From an uncultured Akkermansia sp. (lineage in GTDB: Bacteria > Verrucomicrobiota > Verrucomicrobiia > Verrucomicrobiales > Akkermansiaceae): a DNA stretch of 6,147 nucleotides. The position numbers and the translations under genes were made by a program. The stretch lies in the NCBI GenBank assembly GCA_904501955.1, contig CAJGCY010000149.1:1-6147 (forward strand), read 5' to 3'. Under the pieces are notes generated by a model. It saw nothing but the letters and a program-made list of their open reading frames with translations. It was not told where the DNA came from and searched no databases. Shown piece after piece: positions 1 to 5,461 of this stretch (position 1 is the first letter of the stretch; every line of letters begins with the position of its first letter).

Positions 1-93
1 AAAGCATTTGTTTTGTGGTCGATACGGCAATTTAAGCCACGCATTCTGTCACCACAGGTTCCCTGGGTTCCATTTAAATTTCTTACCCTAACA

Positions 94-208
94 GGGGTTC
101 CGCGGCTTCGCCGCTCCACCCCTGCCTAACGTCCGTCACCCGCTGACGCGGGCTCTGAATTCCGCTCGCTGACGCTCGCAATCTGATTTTCAACTTCCGA
201 TTTATCGA
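94..208 (-). repeat. Structured dispersed repeat, left copy
   Basis: Read on the minus strand, this element has four parts in order. First is a 17-nt conserved head, TCGATAAATCGGAAGTT (192-208). Then come a hairpin made of GCGAGCG and AGCGAGCG halves (163-179), a hairpin made of GCCCGC and GCGGG, and a hairpin with stem GCGGC/GCCGC and loop GAA. The last is enclosed by CAGGGG (92-97) and CCCCTG (119-124). The head and the 27-nt terminal block (94-120) are identical to the right-hand copy at 5946-6070, while the middle hairpins differ in sequence. It begins about 105 nt beyond the stop codon of the minus-strand gene and is oriented with it. Its function is unknown; it could be a 3' RNA element, a REP-like element or a small non-autonomous mobile repeat. 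Confidence 0.75.
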
Positions 209-254
209 GCAGATCAAATAGTGGCATCAACCATAAACTTTAACAGAGCTAATG

Positions 255-308
255 AAAAAAAGTATTGGAGTCCGACAAAGCGGAGCGCATGAGGTCGACC
301 GCAGGACT
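255..308 (-). terminator. Possible terminator of the minus-strand secreted-protein gene
   Basis: On the minus strand, just after the stop codon at 313-315, AGTCC (304-308) can pair with GGACT (269-273). Inside it GCGG (299-302) can pair with CCGC (280-283), leaving an asymmetric internal loop. Seven T residues follow on the minus strand (255-261) after a 7-nt gap. The stem is imperfect and the T run is displaced, so this is a candidate only. The block also looks weakly like 6091-6147 at the other end of the window, so it may instead be a repeat. Confidence 0.35.
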
Positions 309-312
309 GCAC

Positions 313-1548
313 CTAAAGCGTTTCAAAAATTGATTGCAGCATCAGAACCGCCTTCTGAAGCTTTTGCGAGCCGTGGAAGTGATGGGTAATGAGAGACTGC
401 ATTATCCATGAATGCCGGCCGGGGTTAACGCCGTGCCGGCGCACCATGGCAAATTTTTGTTCCGTGCCGAGCATGTCAACGGCCGCTTTGTGCTTGGGGG
501 TAATTTGTGAGGCCATGGCCGTTAAGGCATCCGCTGCTGCATCTGCGCTTGCTTTGTCTGTTGCTGTTAAGAGCAACTTCGTGTGTTCGGCCAAAAATTG
601 AGCCCCCTCTTCTGCGAATTGCTGCATTTCTTCTTGCGTGCGGAAGATGGTGTAGGCCGTGATGTCCAGCCAGTGTTCAAGAACATAACGGCCACCCTCA
701 TCTTCTTCCGGCAAGATGTCCATTATTCTGTGGCAGTACACTTTACCATCCGCAAAAACGATTTCTGCTTCCGCTTCATTGAAGTAATACCCTTCAGAAT
801 AAATGGTGTCTTCGTCGCATTTTGCGCTGAGAAAGACAGCGTAATAATACATGGGGCGGTTCATCATCTCCTCATTCTCTGACGCTTCCAGCACCCAAGC
901 TGTCTGTTGCGTGAAACCGGGACCACCGCTCAACTTTGGCAGATTCTCGATATTGGTTTCAACGAGGGTAAGTTTGTACCGACCGTCTGAGTTTTCTATT
1001 TCTCGCAGTTGGATGGAAGGCGGTAATTTGTCCGGCTCACCGTCGAGCTTAGAGAACTGCGCCCGGAGCTCAGCAGAGAGGGGAATTGCAGGATGCGCAA
1101 AGGCTGCACAGTCGGTCAGCGCAATTGCCAGCGGTTCGGAGCCGAAGAAATGTTGAGATTTCAGACGTTTGATTTCATGTTGCGTATCTTGCTCTTCGTA
1201 ATCGGAGAATATGTCGAACGACATAAGCCGCATGTTTTTACTCACCCTTTCCATGATTCTGTGCATGGATTCGTTGCATGCTGCTATGTGCGGTGCTGTT
1301 GCATTTGCTGATGCCGTATCGGTAACACCGCGTATGAGCTCCAAGTATTGTTGTGAAAGTTTTTTCAGCTCTGATTTCGCCTCTTCTATCTGCTTGGTGG
1401 TGTAGCTGTCGTTCTCTTCTTCCTCATAGTCAGCCTCAATATTCACCTCCGTGTTATCATTGTGCGCAGGGGCAATCTGCCCCTGTGATACTGCTGTGAG
1501 CAACGGAAGTCCCAAGCAGACTGATGCTAATAAAAATACATCTTGCAT
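313..1548 (-). CDS. Secreted protein of unknown function, 411 aa
   Basis: I do not recognise a named family. Residues 1-23 look like an export signal, with hydrophobic stretch FLLASVCLGLPLLTAV and likely signal peptidase I cleavage near SQG-Q. The n-region lacks a Lys or Arg, which is unusual. An acidic segment (33-48) is followed by a helical region (51-110), a mixed region with beta-like stretches such as YYYAVFLSAKC (110-300), and a helical Ala-rich C-terminal third. The motif TDxASAxAxA occurs twice, at 76-85 and 330-339, each in a predicted helix, suggesting a duplicated helical module. Four Cys follow the signal (91, 147, 244, 272), which would allow disulfides in the periplasm. The start is well fixed: an in-frame TGA lies three codons upstream, and the next Met is residue 95. 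There is no SD sequence, but a promoter-like pair ends 9 nt before the ATG, so the message may be leaderless. Confidence 0.8.
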   Translation of the reverse strand: MQDVFLLASVCLGLPLLTAVSQGQIAPAHNDNTEVNIEADYEEEENDSYTTKQIEEAKSELKKLSQQYLELIRGVTDTASANATAPHIAACNESMHRIMERVSKNMRLMSFDIFSDYEEQDTQHEIKRLKSQHFFGSEPLAIALTDCAAFAHPAIPLSAELRAQFSKLDGEPDKLPPSIQLREIENSDGRYKLTLVETNIENLPKLSGGPGFTQQTAWVLEASENEEMMNRPMYYYAVFLSAKCDEDTIYSEGYYFNEAEAEIVFADGKVYCHRIMDILPEEDEGGRYVLEHWLDITAYTIFRTQEEMQQFAEEGAQFLAEHTKLLLTATDKASADAAADALTAMASQITPKHKAAVDMLGTEQKFAMVRRHGVNPGRHSWIMQSLITHHFHGSQKLQKAVLMLQSIFETL

Positions 1549-1557
1549 ACGGAATCA

Positions 1558-1585
1558 ATTGTACACAGAAATAAGCGGTAAGCAA
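1558..1585 (-). promoter_or_regulatory. Promoter of the minus-strand secreted-protein gene
   Basis: On the minus strand TTGCTT (1580-1585) and TACAAT (1558-1563) are separated by 16 nt. The -10 element ends 9 nt before the ATG at 1548, so transcription would start within 0-3 nt of the start codon. It sits directly after the tRNA terminator, which supports an independent promoter here. The assignment rests on sequence match only. Confidence 0.5.
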
Positions 1586-1590
1586 GAATC

Positions 1591-1632
1591 AAAAACGTCC
1601 GTTCAAGGATTTCTCCTCAAACGGACGTTTTT
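1591..1632 (-). terminator. Intrinsic terminator after tRNA-Gln
   Basis: A perfect 13-bp inverted repeat pairs 1591-1603 with 1620-1632 around a 16-nt loop. AGGA (1606-1609) and TCCT (1614-1617) can extend the stem inside it. The core is ACGTCCGTT, with A/T tracts on both outer edges. On the minus strand the stem runs into TTTTT, giving a classical Rho-independent terminator 6 nt beyond the tRNA 3' end. The symmetry means it could also stop transcription arriving from the other side. Confidence 0.85.
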
Positions 1633-1638
1633 GTGTGC

Positions 1639-1709
1639 TAGTCTCGCCTGGATTCGAACCAAGACAAAGAGAATCAAAATCTCTTGTGCTACCTTTACAC
1701 CACGAGACC
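1639..1709 (-). tRNA. tRNA-Gln (anticodon UUG)
   Basis: A full cloverleaf can be drawn on the minus strand, 71 nt long. The acceptor stem is GGTCTCG/CGAGACT, with a G-U pair at the first position. The D arm is GTGT/GCAC. The anticodon stem is AGAGA/TCTCT with loop TTTTGAT, placing anticodon TTG at 1675-1677 (Gln, codon CAA). The variable loop has 4 nt, and the T arm is CTTGG/CCAGG with loop TTCGAAT. The discriminator base is A and CCA is not encoded (next bases GCA), so CCA must be added after transcription. The gene is followed at once by the terminator at 1591-1632 and appears to be a single-gene transcription unit. Confidence 0.95.
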
Positions 1710-1743
1710 ACGCTGTGTGCAAACAACGAGGCTTGCGGGCAAG

Positions 1744-1772
1744 CTTTTACCATATGCGAAAGCTTTTGACAA
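1744..1772 (-). promoter_or_regulatory. Possible tRNA-Gln promoter
   Basis: On the minus strand TTGTCA (1767-1772) lies 17 nt from TAAAAG (1744-1749). The -35 matches the consensus at five of six positions, but the -10 only at four. A start about 7 nt further on would give a short 5' leader of roughly 28 nt before the mature tRNA. That leader contains a small GCTTGC/GCAAGC hairpin (1732-1745). Confidence 0.35.
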
Positions 1773-1864
1773 GCCTAAAATCATAAAAAATGCGTGTTTT
1801 GCGCAAATTTGAAGGGGAAAATGCCGAAAAAATGAAAAAAAATGAAAGAAAACGCAGAAAATAC

Positions 1865-1892
1865 TTGCTTTCTAATAAATAATTGCTATATT
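1865..1892 (+). promoter_or_regulatory. Promoter of the repeat-tailed lipoprotein gene
   Basis: TTGCTT (1865-1870) and TATATT (1887-1892) are separated by 16 nt. An A-rich tract (about 1805-1860) lies directly upstream and could act as an UP element. Predicted transcription start is near 1899, giving a 5' leader of about 73 nt before the ATG at 1973. TTGCTT is also the -35 proposed for the minus-strand gene. Confidence 0.5.
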
Positions 1893-1960
1893 TTAACTAT
1901 GGACGCTGCACCGATGAAGGAAAGTCGGGAATGCGATCCGAACATTTCACACAACAAGAG

Positions 1961-1965
1961 AGGAG
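1961..1965 (+). promoter_or_regulatory. Ribosome binding site fixing the start at 1973
   Basis: AGGAG sits 7 nt before the ATG at 1973. The frame stays open upstream to another ATG at 1883, but that lies inside the proposed -10 region and would put about 30 charged residues before the lipoprotein signal. The start at 1973 is therefore preferred. Confidence 0.8.
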
Positions 1966-1972
1966 AACAACG

Positions 1973-2821
1973 ATGAAAATCAAATCAATAGCAATAGCAG
2001 CCGCTGCGGGATTGTCCGTGGTGCTCAGCTCCTGCGTGGTGGACCCCATGGGTGGGTACAGCACGGTATCGTACTCGACGAATGGGTACGGCTCCACGGT
2101 AGCGTGGACGAATGCGAGCTATGACGCCAACGGCTTCCCGATTTACGGTTACTCATACGGTCGCCCGGTGTACGGCTACACGGCTGCGGGTGCAGCTATC
2201 TTCACGATAGCGGCGCTGACGGCGCTGTGCTACGTGCCGGACTGGGGTCCCGCACCGTGGTACCATGGTCACCACCACTATCCGCCGCACATTCACCGCG
2301 TGCCGAAGCCGCCGCGCTATGCTCCCGGTCACGCTCCGCACCACCGCCCGCACGGGGGTATGAATGCGCCGATTCACCGCAACCCGCACTCTGTGCTGGG
2401 TGGTAAGCCCGGTCACCGCCCGAGCCCGAATCACCACAGTGCCCCTGCAGGCCGTCCCGGTGCTCACCACAGCGCCCCCGCAGGCCGCCCCTCCGGCAAT
2501 GTGGGTCGCCCGAGCAACCACGGTCGCCCGAATGTGCGCCCCTCTGCCGGTAGCCGCCCGAGTGTGAACGTACGCCCCTCTGCCGGTAGCCGTCCGAATG
2601 TGCAGGCCCGCCCCTCTGCCGGTAGCCGCCCGAATGTGCATGCCCGCCCCTCCGGCGGTAGCCGTCCGAATGTGCATGCCCGCCCCTCCGGTGGTAGCCG
2701 CCCGAGTGCAGCAAGCCGCCCCTCCGGTGGCAGCCGTCCGAGTGCAGCAAGCCGCCCCTCCGGTGGCAGCCGTCCCTCCGGTGGTCTGCACGGGGCTGCT
2801 CGTGCTGCTCGTCGCAGATAA
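1973..2821 (+). CDS. His-rich lipoprotein with a basic tandem-repeat tail, 282 aa
   Basis: No function is recognised. Residues 1-20 are a lipoprotein signal with lipobox LSSC (Cys21). Residues 28-70 are rich in Tyr, Gly and Ser (NGFPIYGYSYGRPVYGY). A second hydrophobic stretch, about 70-88, could be membrane-embedded or pack in a fold. Next is a His/Pro-rich segment (about 94-150, HGHHHYPPHIH), which might bind metal. From residue 154 the chain is low complexity: two 11-aa units HHSAPAGRPxx, then seven 12-aa units RPS(A/G)GSRPxxxx (189-271), ending in RAARRR. The tail is strongly basic and nearly free of acidic residues, so it is probably disordered and could bind an anionic partner such as wall polymer, lipopolysaccharide or nucleic acid; this is inference. 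The gene has its own promoter and is followed by a hairpin, so it is probably a single-gene unit. Confidence 0.85.
   Translation: MKIKSIAIAAAAGLSVVLSSCVVDPMGGYSTVSYSTNGYGSTVAWTNASYDANGFPIYGYSYGRPVYGYTAAGAAIFTIAALTALCYVPDWGPAPWYHGHHHYPPHIHRVPKPPRYAPGHAPHHRPHGGMNAPIHRNPHSVLGGKPGHRPSPNHHSAPAGRPGAHHSAPAGRPSGNVGRPSNHGRPNVRPSAGSRPSVNVRPSAGSRPNVQARPSAGSRPNVHARPSGGSRPNVHARPSGGSRPSAASRPSGGSRPSAASRPSGGSRPSGGLHGAARAARRR
2537..2785 (+). repeat. 36-bp coding tandem repeat, seven units
   Basis: Units begin at 2537, 2573, 2609, 2645, 2681, 2717 and 2753, the last being 33 bp. Each encodes RPS(A/G)GSRP plus four variable residues. Variation is ordered: early units have Ala in position 4 and SVNV or NVQA endings, middle units NVHA, late units Gly and SAAS. 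Neighbouring units resemble each other most, as expected of stepwise unit duplication. A shorter 33-bp pair at 2432-2497 precedes it. Confidence 0.9.
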
Positions 2822-2846
2822 GGCCTGATAACAATCCCCCCCCTGC

Positions 2847-2890
2847 GGCAGGAGGTGAACCGTTGCGGATTGCCTCCTGCCTGCGTTTCT
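2847..2890 (+). terminator. Hairpin after the repeat-tailed lipoprotein gene
   Basis: GGCAGGAGG (2847-2855) pairs perfectly with CCTCCTGCC (2873-2881) around a 17-nt loop, 25 nt beyond the stop codon. Only a short pyrimidine stretch (TGCGTTTCTC) follows instead of a clean T run, so termination may be partial. Confidence 0.55.
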
Positions 2891-2921
2891 CGGGCGGGGA
2901 GAACAGAGCTTAGCCTGTCGA

Positions 2922-2935
2922 GACAAAAAATTGTC
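2922..2935. promoter_or_regulatory. Palindrome upstream of the LysM operon, possible operator
   Basis: GACAA (2922-2926) and TTGTC (2931-2935) form an inverted repeat around AAAA, 12 nt before the proposed -35. The overlapping word GAGACAAAA (2920-2928) recurs at 2956-2964 inside the -35/-10 spacer, 36 bp further on. The arrangement would suit a regulator, but no binding family is recognised. Confidence 0.25.
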
Positions 2936-2946
2936 ATGATTAAGGC

Positions 2947-2975
2947 TTGCAAATAGAGACAAAATTTGATAACTT
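2947..2975 (+). promoter_or_regulatory. Promoter of the LysM / L,D-transpeptidase operon
   Basis: TTGCAA (2947-2952) and TAACTT (2970-2975) are 17 nt apart. The -10 element ends 8 nt before the ATG at 2984, so transcription should begin at or just before the start codon. This fits the absence of any SD sequence there. Confidence 0.45.
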
Positions 2976-2983
2976 TTCTGCGT

Positions 2984-3874
2984 ATGAAGAAAACACTAGT
3001 GACGCTTGGTATGGGAGCCTGTGTGCTCATGGCTTTTACCTCATGCCGCAGCACGGACTACGAGAATGCAGTTCCTATGGATCAGTACTCCGTGGCGGAT
3101 GGCGAGATTCCGCCGTGGTTGCTTGATGGTAATGAGGATGAGGGACAGGTAGCAGCCGGCCCGACCACTCATAATCGTAACACTTTCCCCACCCCGGATG
3201 AGGGTGCAACAGCTGACGCAACGGGTGCCGGTCGCTCCTCTCAGGTGCAGCCGTCTAACATTGCTACGACTACGCCGCCCGCCGACTCCGGTGATACGGT
3301 AGTGGAGACTCCCTCCGCTCCCAATGCTGTAGCGGTGAATGATACCCCCCCCGCCTCTTCCCCCGTAACAACGCCGACTAAGCCGAAGAAGACCTCCAAG
3401 CCCAAGCCGACCAAGCCGCAGGGTAAGAAGCCCAAGAAGAAGTTCACGGAGCCGACGCTCATCACCTACACTGTGCGTAAGGGTGATAACCTGTACGATA
3501 TCGCTCAACGCAGCCGCACAAGCGTAGCCCAGATTAAGAAGGACTCCAAGCTGAAGGGTGATACCATTTACCCGGGTCAGGTCATTAAGGTGCGCTACAT
3601 CCCGAAGGGATACAAGCCCTCCAAGAACAACGCCGGCAGCTCCTCCTCTGCCAAGCCGCGTACTCACGTGGTGGCCAAGGGTGAGACCATTTCCGGTATT
3701 GCCAAGCGCTATGGCGTGCCCACCACTCAGGTGCTCAAGGCCAATGGCCTGTCCGCCGGTGATGCCGCTCGCATTCGCCCCGGCAAGCGCCTGACGATTC
3801 CTGCCGCCAGCACGGGTAAGGCTACCGCCAAAAACACCGGCAAGGGCAAGAATAACAAGAAGAAAAAGAAGTAA
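2984..3874 (+). CDS. LysM lipoprotein with lysine-rich C-terminus, 296 aa
   Basis: Residues 1-20 form a lipoprotein signal (MKKTLVTLGMGAC...), with lipobox FTSC and lipidated Cys21. Residues 22-155 are a Pro/Thr/Ser- and later Lys-rich linker (PTKPKKTSKPKPTKP) able to span the periplasm. Two LysM domains follow, about 159-206 (TYTVRKGDNLYDIAQRS) and 227-273 (VVAKGETISGIAKRYGV). LysM binds the GlcNAc-containing glycan of peptidoglycan. The protein ends in KGKNNKKKKK, a flexible tail with a free C-terminal Lys. It is the first gene of the operon, 41 nt before the next LysM gene. ATG at 2984 is chosen because it opens a proper signal peptide; an in-frame TTG at 2966 lies inside the proposed promoter. 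No SD is present, so initiation may be leaderless. LysM assignment is secure; the wall-tether role is inferred. Confidence 0.93.
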   Translation: MKKTLVTLGMGACVLMAFTSCRSTDYENAVPMDQYSVADGEIPPWLLDGNEDEGQVAAGPTTHNRNTFPTPDEGATADATGAGRSSQVQPSNIATTTPPADSGDTVVETPSAPNAVAVNDTPPASSPVTTPTKPKKTSKPKPTKPQGKKPKKKFTEPTLITYTVRKGDNLYDIAQRSRTSVAQIKKDSKLKGDTIYPGQVIKVRYIPKGYKPSKNNAGSSSSAKPRTHVVAKGETISGIAKRYGVPTTQVLKANGLSAGDAARIRPGKRLTIPAASTGKATAKNTGKGKNNKKKKK

Positions 3875-3906
3875 TCCACACTTTTAACATTAAACCGCAT
3901 CATCCC

Positions 3907-3911
3907 GGAGG
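3907..3911 (+). promoter_or_regulatory. Ribosome binding site of the second LysM gene
   Basis: GGAGG lies only 4 nt before the ATG at 3916, closer than usual. It is the only clear SD in the four-gene operon. Confidence 0.65.
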
Positions 3912-3915
3912 CCAT

Positions 3916-4593
3916 ATGAAGACGAGCAGCTTAGCCGTGATTCTGTGTACCGCAGGTGTTCTTTGCTCCTGCAATCCGTTCAAACAGCGCGTGGATACGG
4001 CGTGGCTGAGCGAGTCATTCACCTCGCCCCAGGATGATGCCGTTGTGGTGGAAAACGGGCAGGGGCTGGCGCAGAGCGCCGCCCCCGCTCCCGCTGCAAC
4101 GACCGGTGGTGGCTGGTGGAGCCGCCGCCAGCAGCAAATGGCGCCCAAGCCCGTAGCTGCTACACCTGCCGTGGCTGACACGGCTACACCCGCCACTGTG
4201 CCCGCCGCGCCTGCCGTGGCCCGCACCTACACCGTGCAAAGGGGGGATACCCTCAGCTCCATCGCTGCCAAGTACGGTGTGAATACCTCTACGCTGATTG
4301 CTCTCAACGGCCTCTCCGCAAACCCGCATGCCTTGCAGGTAGGGCAAGTGCTGAATCTGCCCTCCGTTGGTGGAGCCACAACGCCCGCCGCTACTCCTGT
4401 AGCCCCCGCTCCTGCGACGAGAGTCACCGCTTCCGGCACCCGCACGTACACCGTTGTTGCCGGCGATACCCTTTCCCGCATTGCTGCACGCCAAGGTACT
4501 ACCGTGGCAAAGATTATTGCCGTGAACGGCTTTACCCCGCAGCAAGCGCATAACCTCAAAATCGGTCAAACCATTAAATTGCCCAAAAAGTGA
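3916..4593 (+). CDS. LysM lipoprotein with two LysM domains, 225 aa
   Basis: The signal MKTSSLAVILCTAGVLCSC ends in a lipobox with Cys19 as the likely lipidated residue (Cys17 is a less likely alternative). An Ala/Pro/Thr-rich linker (about 50-102) leads to two typical LysM domains, about 104-149 (TYTVQRGDTLSSIAAKYGV, ending LNLPS) and 177-223 (TYTVVAGDTLSRIAARQGT, ending IKLPKK). The second domain runs to the last residues, so the protein ends in Lys-Lys straight after the fold. Each LysM has the YTV-x-x-GDTL start and a Gln/Asn-containing middle helix as in peptidoglycan-binding members. The gene is second in the operon, and its stop codon overlaps the transpeptidase start (TGATG), implying coupled translation. 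Probable role: wall-binding partner or substrate of the transpeptidase. Confidence 0.93.
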   Translation: MKTSSLAVILCTAGVLCSCNPFKQRVDTAWLSESFTSPQDDAVVVENGQGLAQSAAPAPAATTGGGWWSRRQQQMAPKPVAATPAVADTATPATVPAAPAVARTYTVQRGDTLSSIAAKYGVNTSTLIALNGLSANPHALQVGQVLNLPSVGGATTPAATPVAPAPATRVTASGTRTYTVVAGDTLSRIAARQGTTVAKIIAVNGFTPQQAHNLKIGQTIKLPKK

Positions 4594-5432
4594 TGAAAAA
4601 GACCCCGCTTTACCTCGTGTCCGCCTTGGCTGTTGCGCTGGGCCTCGTATCCTGCGAAACGCCCACCGGCTCCTCTGCAAATAATGGCTTGAACCCCAAT
4701 TCCGGTTTTGCAGGCGGCTTATATGCCAACACAGGGGGTGTGAATCCGCTGACTCTTCAGGGTAAGAACCAGCCCGGCTACACCAACCCCTACCCGGTAG
4801 GGACTTATGAGCACTTTGTAGCCCAGCCTGAGTATCCGAATACGGCTAAGACTTTCTGCAATGAGTCTTTGCTGGCGCAGGCCACGCCCGCAACCGCCAA
4901 GATTATCGTTTGCCTGCCGCAGCAGCGCGCCCGTATGTATGTGGATGGCGCTGTGGCATACGATTGGCCTGTTTCCACCGGTACCAACGGGCACGAAACG
5001 CCCACCGGCACCTTCCGCATTTTGGAGAAGGACCGCGACCACAAGTCTAACCGTTACGGTAAGTTTGTGCGCAACGGTAAAACCATCAATTCCAATGCCG
5101 ATACCGCCAAAGGCGTGCCTGACGGCGCAGAGTTCCGCCCCGCCGGCATGCCGAACTGGAACCGCCTGACGTGGGATGGCGTGGGCATTCACGGTGGTAA
5201 GGTGATACCCGGCCGCCGCTTGTCGCACGGCTGCATTCGCACGCCTTATGATGTAGCCCGCAAGCTCTTTAACTACACGGAGCTGGGTATGCCGGTGTAC
5301 ATCAGCGCCGGTGTGGAGGACTACACCCGCGGTGGCGCTGTTCGCCGTGAGGACGTCATGTACCGCCCCGGTGGTGATAATAAGGATATGCCTGCCGCCG
5401 CCATGGGGGCTCGCCCTGCTGCCGGTCACTGA
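4593..5432 (+). CDS. L,D-transpeptidase (YkuD domain) lipoprotein, 279 aa
   Basis: The enzyme forms meso-diaminopimelate 3-3 crosslinks or links lipoprotein lysines to peptidoglycan, using a catalytic Cys on a tetrapeptide donor. The signal MKKTPLYLVSALAVALGLVSC places the lipid on Cys21. A linker of about 80 residues precedes the YkuD domain (about 101-240). The signature is complete: His200 in GIHGG, then SHGCIR with His212, Gly213, catalytic Cys214 and Arg216. Upstream PTGTFRILEKDRD is also typical of the fold. Unlike ErfK/YbiS-type E. coli enzymes, it has no LysM of its own; two LysM lipoproteins lie directly upstream. ATG 4593 overlaps the previous stop by 1 nt; GTG 4590 in frame would add one Met. 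No SD is seen, so translation is probably coupled. After the domain there is a roughly 40-residue tail rich in Arg, Gly and Ala. Confidence 0.95.
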   Translation: MKKTPLYLVSALAVALGLVSCETPTGSSANNGLNPNSGFAGGLYANTGGVNPLTLQGKNQPGYTNPYPVGTYEHFVAQPEYPNTAKTFCNESLLAQATPATAKIIVCLPQQRARMYVDGAVAYDWPVSTGTNGHETPTGTFRILEKDRDHKSNRYGKFVRNGKTINSNADTAKGVPDGAEFRPAGMPNWNRLTWDGVGIHGGKVIPGRRLSHGCIRTPYDVARKLFNYTELGMPVYISAGVEDYTRGGAVRREDVMYRPGGDNKDMPAAAMGARPAAGH

Positions 5433-5461
5433 TTGGCCGTGCTGCCGTGGATTGCCGCTGT

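Larger units (their letters stand above)
1..312. other. Non-coding end region
   Basis: I see no credible gene in this stretch. It holds the structured repeat at 94-208 and a hairpin with an A/T run at 255-308. Between these lies ordinary AT-rich sequence. The first 90 bases contain GGTTCC at 57-62 and 66-71, which recurs inside the repeat at 96-101. They also contain a weak 6-bp inverted pair, TGTGGT (14-19) and ACCACA (51-56). Confidence 0.6.

Noticed and set aside
389..1405. Several short plus-strand open frames opposite the secreted-protein gene
   Set aside because: They are antisense fragments of 64-101 codons in different frames. The single 411-codon minus-strand frame with a signal peptide is far better supported.
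1883..1972. Upstream start giving the His-rich lipoprotein 30 more residues
   Set aside because: It would begin inside the proposed -10 region and bury the lipoprotein signal; the ATG at 1973 has a good SD.
2537..2785. CRISPR array
   Set aside because: The 36-bp period is contiguous with no unique spacers, it is in frame within a protein, and no cas gene is present.
2153..3054. Three long overlapping minus-strand open frames (2153-2962, 2202-2834, 2464-3054)
   Set aside because: They lie opposite the lipoprotein gene and owe their length to its GC-rich tandem repeats. Their translations are periodic low-complexity sequence without a credible start signal.
4015..4680. Minus-strand open frames opposite the second LysM gene and the transpeptidase (4015-4680, 4719-5468)
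   Set aside because: The opposite strand encodes unmistakable LysM and YkuD domains; the antisense products are Gly/Arg-rich shadows.
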